64,000 bases of DNA. It comes from Neurospora tetraspora (Eukaryota; Ascomycota; Sordariomycetes; Sordariales; Sordariaceae). The translations under genes were made by a program, and so were the position numbers. Of this stretch, positions 10,901-22,514 are shown piece after piece. The DNA is taken from NCBI RefSeq assembly GCF_033439725.1, contig NW_026944388.1, positions 2,542,001 to 2,606,000 of the forward strand, given 5' to 3'. The notes under the pieces were generated by a model. That model saw nothing but the letters and a program-made list of their open reading frames with translations, had not been told where the DNA came from and made no database searches. The first letter of the stretch is position 1. Each line of letters opens with the position of its first letter.

Positions 10901-13900
10901 AGACCGATGACCGGACGCAGGCCCCTCACTCAGTGGTAGGGACCAAGGAATGGCTGGAAGTTTTTTCGCGGAGTGTGGCAGGGCATGAAATCTGCGCAGG
11001 GTAAAATCCGACAGCGGACAGGTCTTGCTAGAGGCTTGCGCTGGGGGGTTCTGATCTGCTCTGCCTCATGGCCATGAAAATACAGTGGCATGGCTTTTGC
11101 ATGGCGGTGATTGTTTGTATGGGGCTTGCGTGCGATTTCTTCCCATGGCAAACGCAGCCGTGAATGATCAAGCCACTAACAAAGCAGGATGTCATGGCCT
11201 CAGCCTCTTGTGGTTGAAGACCAACGATTGTGTCTTAACCGTTCGACATCCCTTGAGGAAGCATCCCATCATGGTATTGGAATGATGTTAACGGGGCGCA
11301 ATTGGAATCAAGGAAGCTCGGCGAAGAAGTTTGTGACGGTCGCGACAACAACTTGGCAGTGCACTAACAGCCCAGCAGTTTGTTGACCGAACACTCGATT
11401 TCGCCACCTCCGTCATCTTTTGTCGTCCGGCATTCGGTTCACGATTTCAACATCCTCCATCAATTGCGTCTGCAAAATTCGATACATTTGGACGCATCCT
11501 CAGGTCTCAACAAGTCACCTACGAATGTGTCCGAGTTCTTGATGCCGGTGTTCACTCGGAGACATTCATCGGTATGCCCACCTTTTCAACCACTTCCGAT
11601 TGTGGCCCGGTTACACACGATGTGTTACGCCTTCCAAAACGATCCATACTACGAAACCGCCGTTGGACTTGATGATCGGATCGGAATGTGTTGGATTCAC
11701 GCGACGAGGAGAGCGCAAGGGGACCGCAATTGGACTGGGTAAGGGAGAGTGCAAAGGGCTTGGCTGGTGAGCGAGTGAATAGGGAATCGATCACCAACTT
11801 TTGCTACGATGGCTGCATTGCACAGGCACGTCAACAATCCACCGACTCGACGCGTCCTCTTCGACAATGTCGCCTTGCGGACATGGCTACACACGGCGCG
11901 AAGGACAGCTTGGAGTAATGCGCCGGTCTTATCGACGATGATCCGGCCCAAATTGATCCCTATCACGAAGAGAGGAGCGATATGGTGATGCCGAAGTTGT
12001 TCCACCGGCATCTGCACGATTCGAGGGTCTGGCCAGACCAACGACTGATCTTGCCGTTCACGGCTCACCACAATCGGAGAAGACGGAGTCCATCCTCGGC
12101 ATGTCCCACTTGAGCAATGGTTCGACACATGCCGGTCGGCGCACTTGGACAACATGAAGGGGCGAAAATTGAACGATGGCAATGCGACGGCGGTGGTGAT
12201 CGCCATATCAACAAAGCTGATGAGCGCAGTCAATGGGGCGTGAGGGAAGGACATGGAAAAAGGCCATTATGCGATTGGGGCGTTGGAACAGGAGATGGAG
12301 AGGGCGGTTTGGGTCGAGGACTCGAGACGGAACCTGGCTGGAAGATTCTTCTGGGGAGACAGCGAGATTTGACCGGACGACGACGGCGATGACTGGACCT
12401 CCCTTGGACCCTCTTTGGACCCTCCTGCAAGATGACCCACGATATCGGACGCATTGGTGCCTTTGCGCATGGAAATCATGATGCTGGCGACATATCAACT
12501 TTATGAGCCGTTGAGTGCATAAAGAACGACGACGAAGAGCAAATCGGCGCTGTCATGGTCAATGGCACCATGGCATTCGGAACCATTATATTGCCTCCTT
12601 TGTCGCATCGCCATTGAGGTCAGGTAAGTGAAGCCCAACCAGCTTATCTCGTGAGGCAGACATTGGCAGACATTGGTAAACATTGAGTGCAGATGCAATT
12701 AAGATATGCCACTCAGATGTTGCGGTTTGAGGCTGTCGGCAAAATCCATGCCGAGGGTCATGCCAGTGACGGACATCGTGGAGACTGTGGAGGGTAGCAT
12801 CGTGTCGATGCGGCTTTGAAAAAAATTCTTTCAAAAAATGAGGCGGTTCCATTACACGCTGGCAATGCAGGAAGCGGCTCAATGCATGTCAGAACGACAA
12901 GTCGTCGAATATCGGACAAAACCATCGCATCCTCTGCGCCCATCTAGGTATCGCGAAGCCGCACACACGTCGATAACCTATCGATAAGCATCGTGCGTCG
13001 TCGACAGCAGCAGGCAGATTTGGATTATCCGCTTCATCCGCCAGGAAGTCGTCGCAAGCAGTCCCATCCATCCAGACGGGCGGACAACCAGACATGGACA
13101 CAACCATCAACAGACAGACGGCCTCTTTGCAGCAGACACGGCAGGCCGATAGTCAGCAGTAACCATCAGACCATCTTGTGCCGCTGTCATTTCTGTTTGT
13201 CAATCCGGCCCTCGAGACTGGATCATGACGGAAGCCATCTCTTTCTTCAGTGGTGCATGGCTGTCCACTCAGGTCGCAAAGACGGCTTGTGGAAGCAGCG
13301 CCGGGACAACAATGGCTGGGAGAGAGCCTCTCATTCGGTCTTGACGATATGCGGGTTGGCGATTGGGTGAGCACGCACTTGGTGAGACCAGTTGCGAAGA
13401 GGCTGCTCGTCTCCTCAGATCCAAGCCTCTTGATGAGTTGTCAACGAGGCAGTCTTCCATTTTCTGCAGGCATCCCGAGCAGACCACCATCCAAGGCGGG
13501 GGTCGGTTTGGATTTGCGCGTTGTCAGTGCAGCGCGGCTACCATTGCAGCGGCGCATGCGTTAGATGCCGAAACCTTTGAAACATTTTTCGCATTTTTGG
13601 CTCCATATCATCCAGATTTTGATCAGATTCCAGATTCCAGATTGCAGATTGATGAGCAGAGACGGAGAGACGGCTTTCGAAGTTTCGAGTCTGTCTCTGC
13701 TGAGTATGAGATTACCCGGCTCACGGACGGTTGAAGATCGCAATTGTCCGGGATGCTGATATTGGCAGGCCCGGTGTGTCTTTTCATCGGTATAGCCGGC
13801 TTCTCTGGATATTTCTTGTTCGTATTCTCGTTGCATCATCATCTCCCGCCAAATCACCCCCTATCAGTCTCATCAGCCTCAATTTCCCTTTGTCTCATCA

Positions 13901-15508
13901 CCCTGTTATCTTATCACCGCCAAGGGCGTGTGTGATATTGATGTTGATGACGGCGGCGGTGGTGTTGTGGGAGCGATAATTCGCAATTCGCGCAAGACAC
14001 ACCCTGACACCCCGGAGTCAGACCCCTCCTTTCAGTGAAAACAAGTGGGCTGGGGGGTGCCTCTGGGACCGGGGGATATCTGCATTGATGTGTTGGCAAG
14101 CCATGTGCTGCAGCCAATTCCATCCAACGCCGGGCGAGGGCAGCCAATGCGGTCTCAGAGCCGGCCCCGGTTGCAGGCTAACCATCGTCACCGGGCATGA
14201 TAGGCCGGGGAGGCATCCTTAGCCCCGCTGGCAGACCCTGATACCCCCTCCATGTTTCTCTTCCCTCGCTTGTCGCATTGCCGGAAAACAGGATAACAGG
14301 CCAGTCAGACGCCGGACCATGACCATCACGCCGGGCCTCGTCAGCCGCGGGCCTATTGCACGTGCAGCAGGATGTGGTGCCAGCTCAGCTTTTTCACATC
14401 ATGATTTTTGCGAGAATGAATGTGACAAGTCTGCCGGGTGCAGAAGTGCGATTAAATTGCGGAGGAGGTGCGAGGTTGGGAAAAGAGGGGGAAGTTTGCC
14501 CGCGCGGCTGTGGGAAAGTGGTGAGAATTTGGTTTGGAGTTGAGATTTGGTGTGTTTTGGATGCATTTCACAAGCAAATGGAAAGACGAAACGACGGCAG
14601 CAACAGCAACAGCAGGCAGAGGCAGAGCGGGAAAAGTGGGGTATGCAATGTTCTGCACCGGTGTCAAGGGTGCAATTCCATGGATGCTCCCCTGCAAGCG
14701 ATGTCGAATGAGTTGGACGACCACTCTGCTCGCAACCAGGGGGGGTGTGAGGGTGTGAAGGGACCGGGGTTGAGAGGACCGAGGGATTGCGACGAGGAAG
14801 GAAGGCTGCACGGAATGATTCGGTTTCTCACTGGTGGTCGCAAGAAAAGAGAGAAAATCAAGAGCAACGAGGGGAAGGAGCGACGGTTCTGCTCGACATT
14901 AAAACCGGACTTTTTCCCCCTCGTCTGCCCAACAGCTGCTCTTTCCTCGACCAAATTTCCTCACCGCACTTTCTTCGAAGCCCAACCCGTCTTGGATTTG
15001 TGCCCAACGACCCTCTTCAGCCAACCACCAAGCGCCGCTGCTCTACGCCCTCACTGGACTCAGCCCTGGACCACACGCACACACAACCACAGGAACCACT
15101 CACACCAAATCCGGATCCAACCCTTCTCGACGCTTCTTCGGTTCCTTCCTCAGCTTCTTTACAAGCTCTTGCCTCCCCCTCATCTCGTCATCTTGCGTCC
15201 CTTCTCTTTCTGTTCTGGTGTTCCACTCCAAAAGAGAAAGCTGGAGATCAACAGATCTACAACCCACACAGGATCAAAGGATTTCTTTCCCGCTCTGCCC
15301 AGGTGTTTCACGACAGCCCTAGGTTGAGTCTCACGACACACATTCGAGCCCAAAGGACTTTTTCTCTCTTCACTCTCAATTCAAGCCATAAGGACTTTCA
15401 GCCCACAGGACTCTTCTCTACTCTCTGCTCTCTGCTCCGAGTGTTATTTGCTCAGAGTGCTTGCCGGAGAGATTGCCACCACTGGACACAGGACACACAG
15501 CCCGAGGA
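7967..15508. other. 7.5-kb gap without convincing gene
   Basis: Many chance frames occur on both strands, but none shows a recognisable domain, and several overlap each other antisense. It likely holds the promoter of the 6510-7966 gene on the left and the promoter and long leader of the C2H2 regulator on the right (about 14.9-15.5 kb is CT-rich with GGACT motifs). A short tandem AGATTCC/AGATTGC run lies at about 13624-13650. A non-coding RNA cannot be excluded. Confidence 0.5.
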
Positions 15509-18500
15509 ATGACTGCCATTGTTGTGCCACGGACTTCTGATAACACAATGTCTGGCTACAACACCCACGTTGAGCTGGATGAGGTTCACACCCCCTCGAG
15601 GTATTTTGCGCTGCTTTCTTATCTTCTACCTGGGAGGCCCATTGTGTTTTTTTTTGCGTTTCTTCTGCGTCTTCATGTTGCGTGTCAAGTCTTGTCTATT
15701 TCTTTTGTTCAGGCGTTCGGTGTGTTTACCATCTCGACAACAACAACTTCGCCATAGCAACGCCTCAGTCAGGCTGCGCTTGAGGCGTCTTCGGCCAAAG
15801 GAGACTTGACAAATATCCGTTTTGAGGACTACTGAATTGCCTATGGAAGCCGTTTTCATGGATATGACCCAGAGGATCACAGGACACACATCGGACGAGA
15901 CACTGCCGGATCTCACTTTCAAACGCCATGGACTGAACCACCAAAGGACTTGCGACTCTTCATTGAGTCTCACGAACTGCTGCTTTCATGCATGCGTGTT
16001 CTCCTGTTATATCATTCGCATGTCTCTTCGGAGCATCTTGTGGTGAGTATCGGACAAACGGACGATTCAATCATCTCACATTTTTGCCGGACAAGGAAAA
16101 TCGCCATTTATCGCCGTGGACCACTTCACCTTGCCGGACAAACAGCCGTGGATTTTCCGTTCGGAATTTTGCTTTTTTCTGTTCAAAGGATCGAGGAGAC
16201 GCCAAAACACCGGTCACAATCGAGGATACCCAAAAGGACACCACTTGTACGCCAGGATTTCTCCATTTTTCTGCTTTTCCATGCAGCGTCCTCATCTCTG
16301 TTCCCTGTCCCTTGCAGTTATTCGCAATGGGATTTGAGGTGCTAGAGAGATGTCGCATCAATCGCCCTCGGTCACTCGCCCAGCATCAGAAAAGTCGGAC
16401 GCCATTTCTCTCTTCTCACTCGCCTGGATTTAACGAGGACTTTTGTGGATCATCCGTCAGCATGCCTGGGTTTTTGATTCTCGACAAACAAAGGCCCCTG
16501 GACTCTTCGACAACATCCGAACATGTTCTCAGTTCCTGATGTTATTGTATCAGACAGAGGCGTGTGACGGTGATGCCTTGGACTTTCACTTCCTCTGGAC
16601 ATTTCGACCCATGGTTTTTGACGCCGGATTTGTTTCTTTTGTCTTGCCATTACGGACCTGGTCACCAATATGGACTGTCTGGATTTGCCTGGATATTTTC
16701 TGTTTTCTTTTTCTGTTCAAACTACTCCATGGATCTGGATGGCGTATTCGCCAAAAATACTCTGCTTTGGCAGCCCAGTTGGTCCGTATTCATGCTCACT
16801 CCCTTCACCCGCAACACAAGAACTAACATGAAACGATGTGCAGGAACAAAGTTGTGACATCTGGACTCCGGCTTTTCTTTGGTCTTTCTTATTTCGCAAC
16901 TTCAACAACCGGATCTGATTTGATAGCATACTAACCCTTCCCCAGCGATTACAGCTTTTCCCAAACCAACATGCTTCCCTCCGCTACTGGGATGTTTTCT
17001 TTCTGTCAAACAGGACCAGCGGACCTGAACGGTTCGTCTTGGGATGCGACAACGGAAGGCCCACAGAACTTTTCCGAATTCACTGTTGCCGGAGACTACT
17101 ATACCACTGGAGATGCCGAGGACTGCTTTATTCCTTTCAGCCAGAACACACCAAGGCCGGATCAAACGGAGACCATGGAGGACTATCAAGCCAGGTGGAA
17201 TGCTGCTGCTGCCGCGGTTGACAAGGTTCCAAAGGCGGAACCCATGCGCCGCATGACTTCCCAGAGCTCTACTAGCAGCCACAAGCAAAGGATCACCAAG
17301 TCGACACCCCCAACCAAGAGGGTAGGAAGGTCGAGAGTTCCGTCGGTTCATCTCATCTCTACCTCCTCGGCATTGTCCAAGCTTGATGTCTCTGGCAATG
17401 GCTCCAGTTATCAGGATGCTTCATTGACAAACGGCCGCATCATGGATGTGCCCCAGTTCTCTACTCCGGATTTTGAATCATTCAATGGACACCCGGCATT
17501 TTACACCAGCATTATGAACATGCCGGATGGTCTTCCCTTCTCCACCGAGATGGGAGCTTCTGCTATGAACCAGCATGTGAACCCCCAGATCTTCACTGCC
17601 GGCATGATTGGCAGCTCTCCTCAGTCTTGGGGCTCTCCTAGCCCTATTGGCTCTTCGCGCATGTCTTCTCCCGGTTTCTTCGAGGGGGATGTCTTCTCTG
17701 GTGTTCCTTCTGTGTCTTCCCCTGAGGAGAGCACGAGCTCCATCTCTCCCGTTCTTCCCGGCCAATCGCCCAGGTATGTTGCTACCGAAGTTTTGCCTTC
17801 TTCCGGGACACTCTCTTACGATTATGGGAACATCAGGATGAGCCGCAATGGTTCGCAATATGTTACTGAGGATATCCATGGAAATGTGATTCCTGCTATT
17901 GAAGATGCCTTTTCTCTTCCTCCTGCTTTCGGCGCTCGCCGTATGAGCGGTGATGGTGAGTCTGCCAGGGATCACTATCTCTACAAGAACGCTCTTCCGC
18001 AAGCCGACGGTCTTTTCCACTGCCCATGGGAGGGTGAGACCAACTGCAACCACAAGCCCGAGAAGCTCAAGTGCAACTATGAGTAAGATACTTTTGTTTT
18101 TCTGCTTTCCCTACGAGCCACTTGACTAACCACTATCCACCAATACAGCAAGTTCGTTGACTCTCACCTCAAGCCCTACCGCTGCAAGGTTGAAGGGTGC
18201 CAGAACGCCCGTTTCTCTTCTACTGCTTGCCTTCTTCGTCATGAGCGTGAGGCCCACGCCATGCATGGACATGGAGAGAAGCCCTATCTCTGCACTTATG
18301 AGGGATGTGAACGCTCGCTTCCCGGACATGGCTTCCCCCGCCAATGGAACTTGAGGGATCACATGAGGCGTGTGCACAACGACAACGGCTCTACTGCCCA
18401 CGCTGCTTCTTCTCCTCCCCCGTCGGGAGCCAGTACTTCCTCCCGGGGCCGCAAGAGAAAGAGCGAGGGCGATAAGCAGGAAGCCCAGGAGAAGACCAGC

Positions 18501-18731
18501 TCTCGCAAGTCGGCCAACAAGATTAGCAAGGCTGAGGCCCAGGCCGATGTCCACCGTGCTCAGTGGAGCGAGCACCAGAAGGCTCTCCAGAGCATCTTCC
18601 AGGAATACCTTCAGCCTGAGGACCCTCAGAGCCTCCAATACATCAAGGATGCTCAGGAGCACTTGGCCGCCATGGGCAAGCTTCACCAAGCCCTTTCCAA
18701 CGGTGTTCAGCCCCGCAGCTGGAAGATGTAA
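15509..18731 (+). CDS. C2H2 zinc-finger transcription factor
   Basis: Predicted 603-residue nuclear regulator from exons 15509-15600, 16946-18082 and 18149-18731. The 66-bp second intron (GTAAGA donor, TGACTAAC branch, ACAG acceptor) restores Asp410. The first intron is 1,345 bp with a perfect TACTAAC branch and CCCAG acceptor; phases close exactly (30 codons plus AG, then C), giving a continuous N-terminus ending HTPSSDYSFSQTN. A second start, M14 (MSGYNTHVEL), has the better context. If the intron is not used, translation would start at 16971. Residues 30-400 are Ser/Pro-rich and likely disordered. The zinc-finger block begins with a degenerate C-x7-C unit (CPWEGETNC), then C422/C427/H441/H446 and C458/C463/H481/H486. 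A basic patch (GRKRK) is a nuclear-localisation candidate and a helical tail follows. I cannot name the orthologue. Confidence 0.8.
15601..16945 (+). other. Unusually long intron in C2H2 regulator gene
   Basis: GTATTT donor at 15601 and TACTAACCCTTCCCCAG at the 3' end. Internal donor- and acceptor-like sites (for example GTGAGT at 16043 and TGTGCAG at about 16843) could allow extra untranslated or alternative exons. The sequence is rich in GGACT pentamers on the transcribed strand. Most introns in this window are 57-135 bp, so this one is an outlier. RNA evidence would settle it. Confidence 0.6.
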
Positions 18732-18739
18732 ATATTCTG

Positions 18740-18794
18740 GTAAGTTCACCATCTTCACCTCAAACATGACAGACTTTACTGACTGGATGATTAG
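18740..18794 (+). other. Putative 3' UTR intron
   Basis: Eight bases after the stop codon: GTAAGT donor, CTGAC branch candidate and TTAG acceptor, 55 bp in total. Because it lies so close to the stop it would not be expected to trigger nonsense-mediated decay. Confidence 0.45.
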
Positions 18795-19819
18795 ACATTG
18801 GTTTGGAATGACGACTACCAACCGACTTCCTGGAGATAGCCTCCTGGACTTTGAGTCCACGATCTCTTCAAGTGCTAGGTCACTTGAACCAGTCAACGTC
18901 AAACAAAGGACGGTACTGGACCACTCCTGGCCACAAAGCTGTGACGGGCTAGCCACCTCGCCGCGCCGAGTCGAGGCCGACCCATGAGCCATTGTTGTGC
19001 CGGGAGTGAGGATGATCCGGACCAAGGTCTGATGGGCTCCATGGACCTACTTGAGACTCTAGCGCATTGATGCCGGACCAGAGGTCATGGAATGGACTGT
19101 CAGGGGCGCTGATGCGTCACCTTCAGGACTATCCCGCAAACGAAGTTGAGGAAGTTGAAAACCACTGGATTAGGGGATGAAAGAAGTTACTTGTTGACAG
19201 TGGCTGAATGTACAAAGGGAAGGAAAAATGGGAACTAGGCGGGAAAAGCAAATGGTTAGGACTTCTGGAAAGAAAAGTTTTTGAGTTTGAAAAGTTTTGG
19301 GGCTGATATGAGATCAACAGTATCATATACTGAGGATGGAATGGGCGGATATACCGGTTTTGTTTTCTCTGGTTGTTTTTGTACAAGGGCGCTTTTCTTC
19401 TTCTTGGGAACGGGGTTCTTAACGACTTACGACTCTTCTCTTCTTGTTGGACAAATTTCTTTTGACTCTTTTTTGATACCTAGGCAGGCATTTTGGGATT
19501 TAGATAGAAGGCTCTATGAGCTCTTAGCTTGGGTTTGTTTTGCGAATTGGTATTTCTCTCTTCGGCTATCTCAGTTGGCGGCGTTGGACGTCTCTTTTAA
19601 GCGGGTTCATAAAAAGGAAGCGAGCAGGTTACTTGTATTTCCTGGTTCTGGTTTATGATGTTACGATGTCATGTCATGTTATGATTGGGATGAAACTGTA
19701 TGAAACGGAGTAAACGGATTTGATTTTCTCTTCACTCAAGCATATAACATGGCGGCGGCTCAGTGCATATCGTATCGTCTTTGGTAGTTCAATGGTTCAT
19801 ACCTACATTCACAAGGTCC

Positions 19820-19867
19820 CTTTAATTTATGTGTGATGTCTACGGTATAGAGACACATAAATTAAAG
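19820..19867. repeat. Perfect 15-bp inverted repeat (hairpin)
   Basis: Arms CTTTAATTTATGTGT (19820-19834) and ACACATAAATTAAAG (19853-19867) with an 18-base loop. It lies between convergent genes, so it may act in 3'-end formation or be a remnant of a small inverted-repeat element; neither role can be shown from sequence. Confidence 0.8.
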
Positions 19868-20407
19868 AGCACACATATAGCGTACAGTAGCAGAAAAAAA
19901 ACCTTGTTCATATAGGTATCCAGTACAGGGTTCAGTCATTGTGCACGTCCATTGCCAGCTGTCACTCCCTTTTTTTCTTTCTTTCTGTGAAAAGTTGACA
20001 CTCTGTCCGGGAGCATGGAATCTCGAGATGGTGTCCTTCGCACCTTCATCAGGGCTCTTCTTCTCCTTGCTCATGCCACGATCGATACGGTGATCGGAAA
20101 TGCAAGTCTGGAAGTTGCGAAAGAGAAGCTATTTGTGATTTTGATTCTGGAATGCTCTATCGTTTCAGTTTCACATACAGCAAGCACTCCAAAATTGCAC
20201 CTTCCTTCCCTCCACATGTCCTTGCACCTTCTTCCCCAGCCTATTTCCAAACCTCAACATCGCAACTTCCAGCCCCATAACTCCCGTCACAACCTGTTCC
20301 TCCCTTCCTTCTTCCTCTCTCGTTCTCCACCTCCCCACCGCCCACCTTCCCTTCCTTCCTCTCCTGCCCCCTTCATCCTCCACCCACCCACCTCCCCCTT
20401 ACCTACC

Positions 20408-21450
20408 TTACTCATCCAAAAAATCCTCCCCGGGCTGCACCTCCCCCCCCTCCACCGCCGCCTTATGCGCCCTCGCCACCATCCCATACGCCGGCAGATA
20501 GCGATCCAACCAAGGAATCAACTCTTTCGCCCCGGGTGTATTCCTCCAATCCCGCATCAAATCACACACAATCGCAAACAAACTGACCACATTCACTCCA
20601 CTCCTGATCAATGCATCATTGGTGATCTCCCGGATTTCTTTGGTCGTCGTCCCGGAAGCTTCCAGGTTCGCCCACACCGAGTAGCCCTCGGCGCGCAAGG
20701 AGCGGGCTAAGAAAGCCGTGCAGACATCGGTGACGATGCCGGCGAGGATGATTTGCGTGCGGTTGGTGGCGCGGATGGCGGATGCGAAGGATGGGTTGTC
20801 CCAGGCGTTTACTTCGCCTTGGCGTTTGATGAGGGGGGTGGTGGGTGGGTAGAGGGTGAGGATTTCGTGGGGGAGGGGGCCGTTGGGACCTGTTGTGGTT
20901 GAGGGTATTGTTAGCATAGGGATGGATGGGGGAGGAAGGGGGAAGGAGGAGGCGAGGAGGCGAGGAGGCGAGGAGAAAAGAGGGGGGGGGGGGGGACAGG
21001 GTATAGAGAGAGAGACTTACCAGTCTCGGCGGATGTGGACATGATGACGGGGATGTCGAAGACGGTGGCGAGGGAGGCGTGAGCCATCATGCTTTGTTTG
21101 TAGAGGGTTGCGTCTGTTGGGTGATCGTGATGGGGGTGTTAGTGGTTGTTGGTTGTTTGGTTGTTGGAGAGGGAGAGGGAGAGGGAAGGGGAAGGAAAAC
21201 AGGAGAAGGAGACAGTAAGTACCCCAGTCGCGAGCGAGTTGGTAGAGACCCTCTTGGAGGTCGAGAATGACAAGGACGGAGTTGTCCTTTTCAAGTCGCT
21301 CCCATGGGTAGCCTAGGTAGGCACGGTTAGTGTCTTCGATATCACTTGGAAGGTAATATAATATATCTTGGGAGCTAGCTCACTGTCGGCCATGGCACTT
21401 CCGGCCAAGAGAGAGGCAGCGGAGAGGAGAGTTGCGACGTTGAACTTCAT
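20408..21450 (-). CDS. YcaC/isochorismatase-family cysteine hydrolase with signal peptide
   Basis: 243 residues from exons 21450-21384, 21312-21223, 21113-21021 and 20889-20408; introns of 71, 109 and 131 bp have GT-AG borders and all phases close. Residues 1-21 form a classic secretion signal (Lys at position 2, hydrophobic core, ASLLAGSAMA then ADS). The remainder is an isochorismatase-like fold: D40 in LVILDLQEG, K105 in LIKRQGEV, and C140 in AGIVTDVC, at the spacing of the Asp-Lys-Cys triad of this superfamily. Further YcaC-like marks are ETGPNGPLP, NAWDNPSF, ASGTT and RDWRN. Such enzymes hydrolyse small amides or similar compounds through a cysteine nucleophile; the substrate is unknown. 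A signal peptide is unusual because characterised YcaC relatives are cytosolic. The last intron contains a G-run on the plus strand. Confidence 0.88.
20946..20996 (+). repeat. GGCGAGGA repeats and long G-run
   Basis: Three tandem units of the AGGAGGCG type followed by AAAAGA and an uninterrupted run of about 14 G. It lies in the third intron of the hydrolase, which reads a C-run on its own strand. Length polymorphism or assembly error is likely here. Confidence 0.8.
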
Positions 21451-22514
21451 GTTGGTCGATAGATGTCGTTCCAGTATCTGCGATGGAAGTTGAGATGAGA
21501 AGAACCTGGTGAAAGTGATGCTGCTGTTGCTGCTACTGCTCATTCCGGTATCATTCCTCGAGACCATGCCTCCCTCCCCTTCTTATACATCCTCAAGAAC
21601 CCCATCTCCAGCTAAGAATCTGGGTGACACACACGATCCATTCGCCGCTTTCCCTTTCCCATTCCCAAATTCATGGGGGATCACAACAGATGCCCACTCA
21701 ACTTGTCAAGCATTCCCCTCATCTTTACTCAGCAACTTACATAACCCGCCTGTCAAAGCGCGATGAAATTCCAGTCCACTCTCGTGTTCAACATTCACTC
21801 CTTCAAGCTCATGGAACGGGATCTTTAAGCGATGTCTAAACATTGGATAACAGATTCCCAAGCAACGTCAGGTTGCCAGTAGGAAGAAGGAGGTCGCTGT
21901 GACTACCCGATTGGGTAAGGAGCTATGTAAGTCGGAAGCTTTGTCAAATGGATGGGACCATGGGTTACTCAGCGTCGTTTGGGGCGCCCTGGGTGCTTGG
22001 CTTGGCGCTGATTCCAAAGGATTGGGTAAGGACTGATTCATTTACTGTGAGGGACTCTATTTTGAAAAGGGGAACTGAATGATGAACAAGGAGTAGCTTA
22101 GTAGGTATGGTATCGATACAAACGATGCTTTTAGATGAGAAAGATGACAACAGAAACAACATATTCGTTAGCGTCAGCGCCTTTTCGCAGAGCATTCATA
22201 GCTATCATGTCGTGAAGAATAAACAAAAAGAGGCCCTCGAAGACGAAAGAGGGAGAAATATGATGAAGAATGGAGGGAGGGAACAGATCGGGAACTTCAG
22301 AAGACCCCAAAGAGTAAGAAGGAAGGAGAAGAAGGAGAAGAAGAAAAGAAAAGAACTCGATGAACGTCATGTAAGCATCCAACCCGATAACAACCAAGAG
22401 AGTGCTTCCCACTCAGGCCAAGCAAAGAACAGAAGACAACCCAAAACAGAACAGAACAACTTTTTGCAACCCAAATCCCTCTTTTTTCCAACCCATCACA
22501 GTCCCCCCTAAGTC
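21451..22514. other. Intergenic region, no convincing gene
   Basis: About 1.1 kb between the start of the hydrolase and the stop of the P450 gene, both on the minus strand. It presumably contains the hydrolase promoter and the P450 3' UTR. A purine-rich stretch lies at about 22240-22360. Short frames here lack any recognisable motif. Confidence 0.6.

Larger units (their letters stand above)
18732..20407. other. Intergenic region between convergent genes
   Basis: About 1.7 kb between the 3' ends of the C2H2 regulator (plus) and the hydrolase (minus). It should contain both 3' UTRs and polyadenylation sites. It holds a strong inverted repeat, listed separately; no gene is supported. Confidence 0.6.

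Noticed and set aside
11697-12254. 185-codon minus-strand frame
   Set aside because: No domain and no splice-supported extension; an isolated chance frame.
14356-15327. 323-codon plus-strand frame upstream of the C2H2 gene
   Set aside because: It is Ser/Pro/His-rich without a domain, overlaps other frames, and is more likely leader or promoter sequence.
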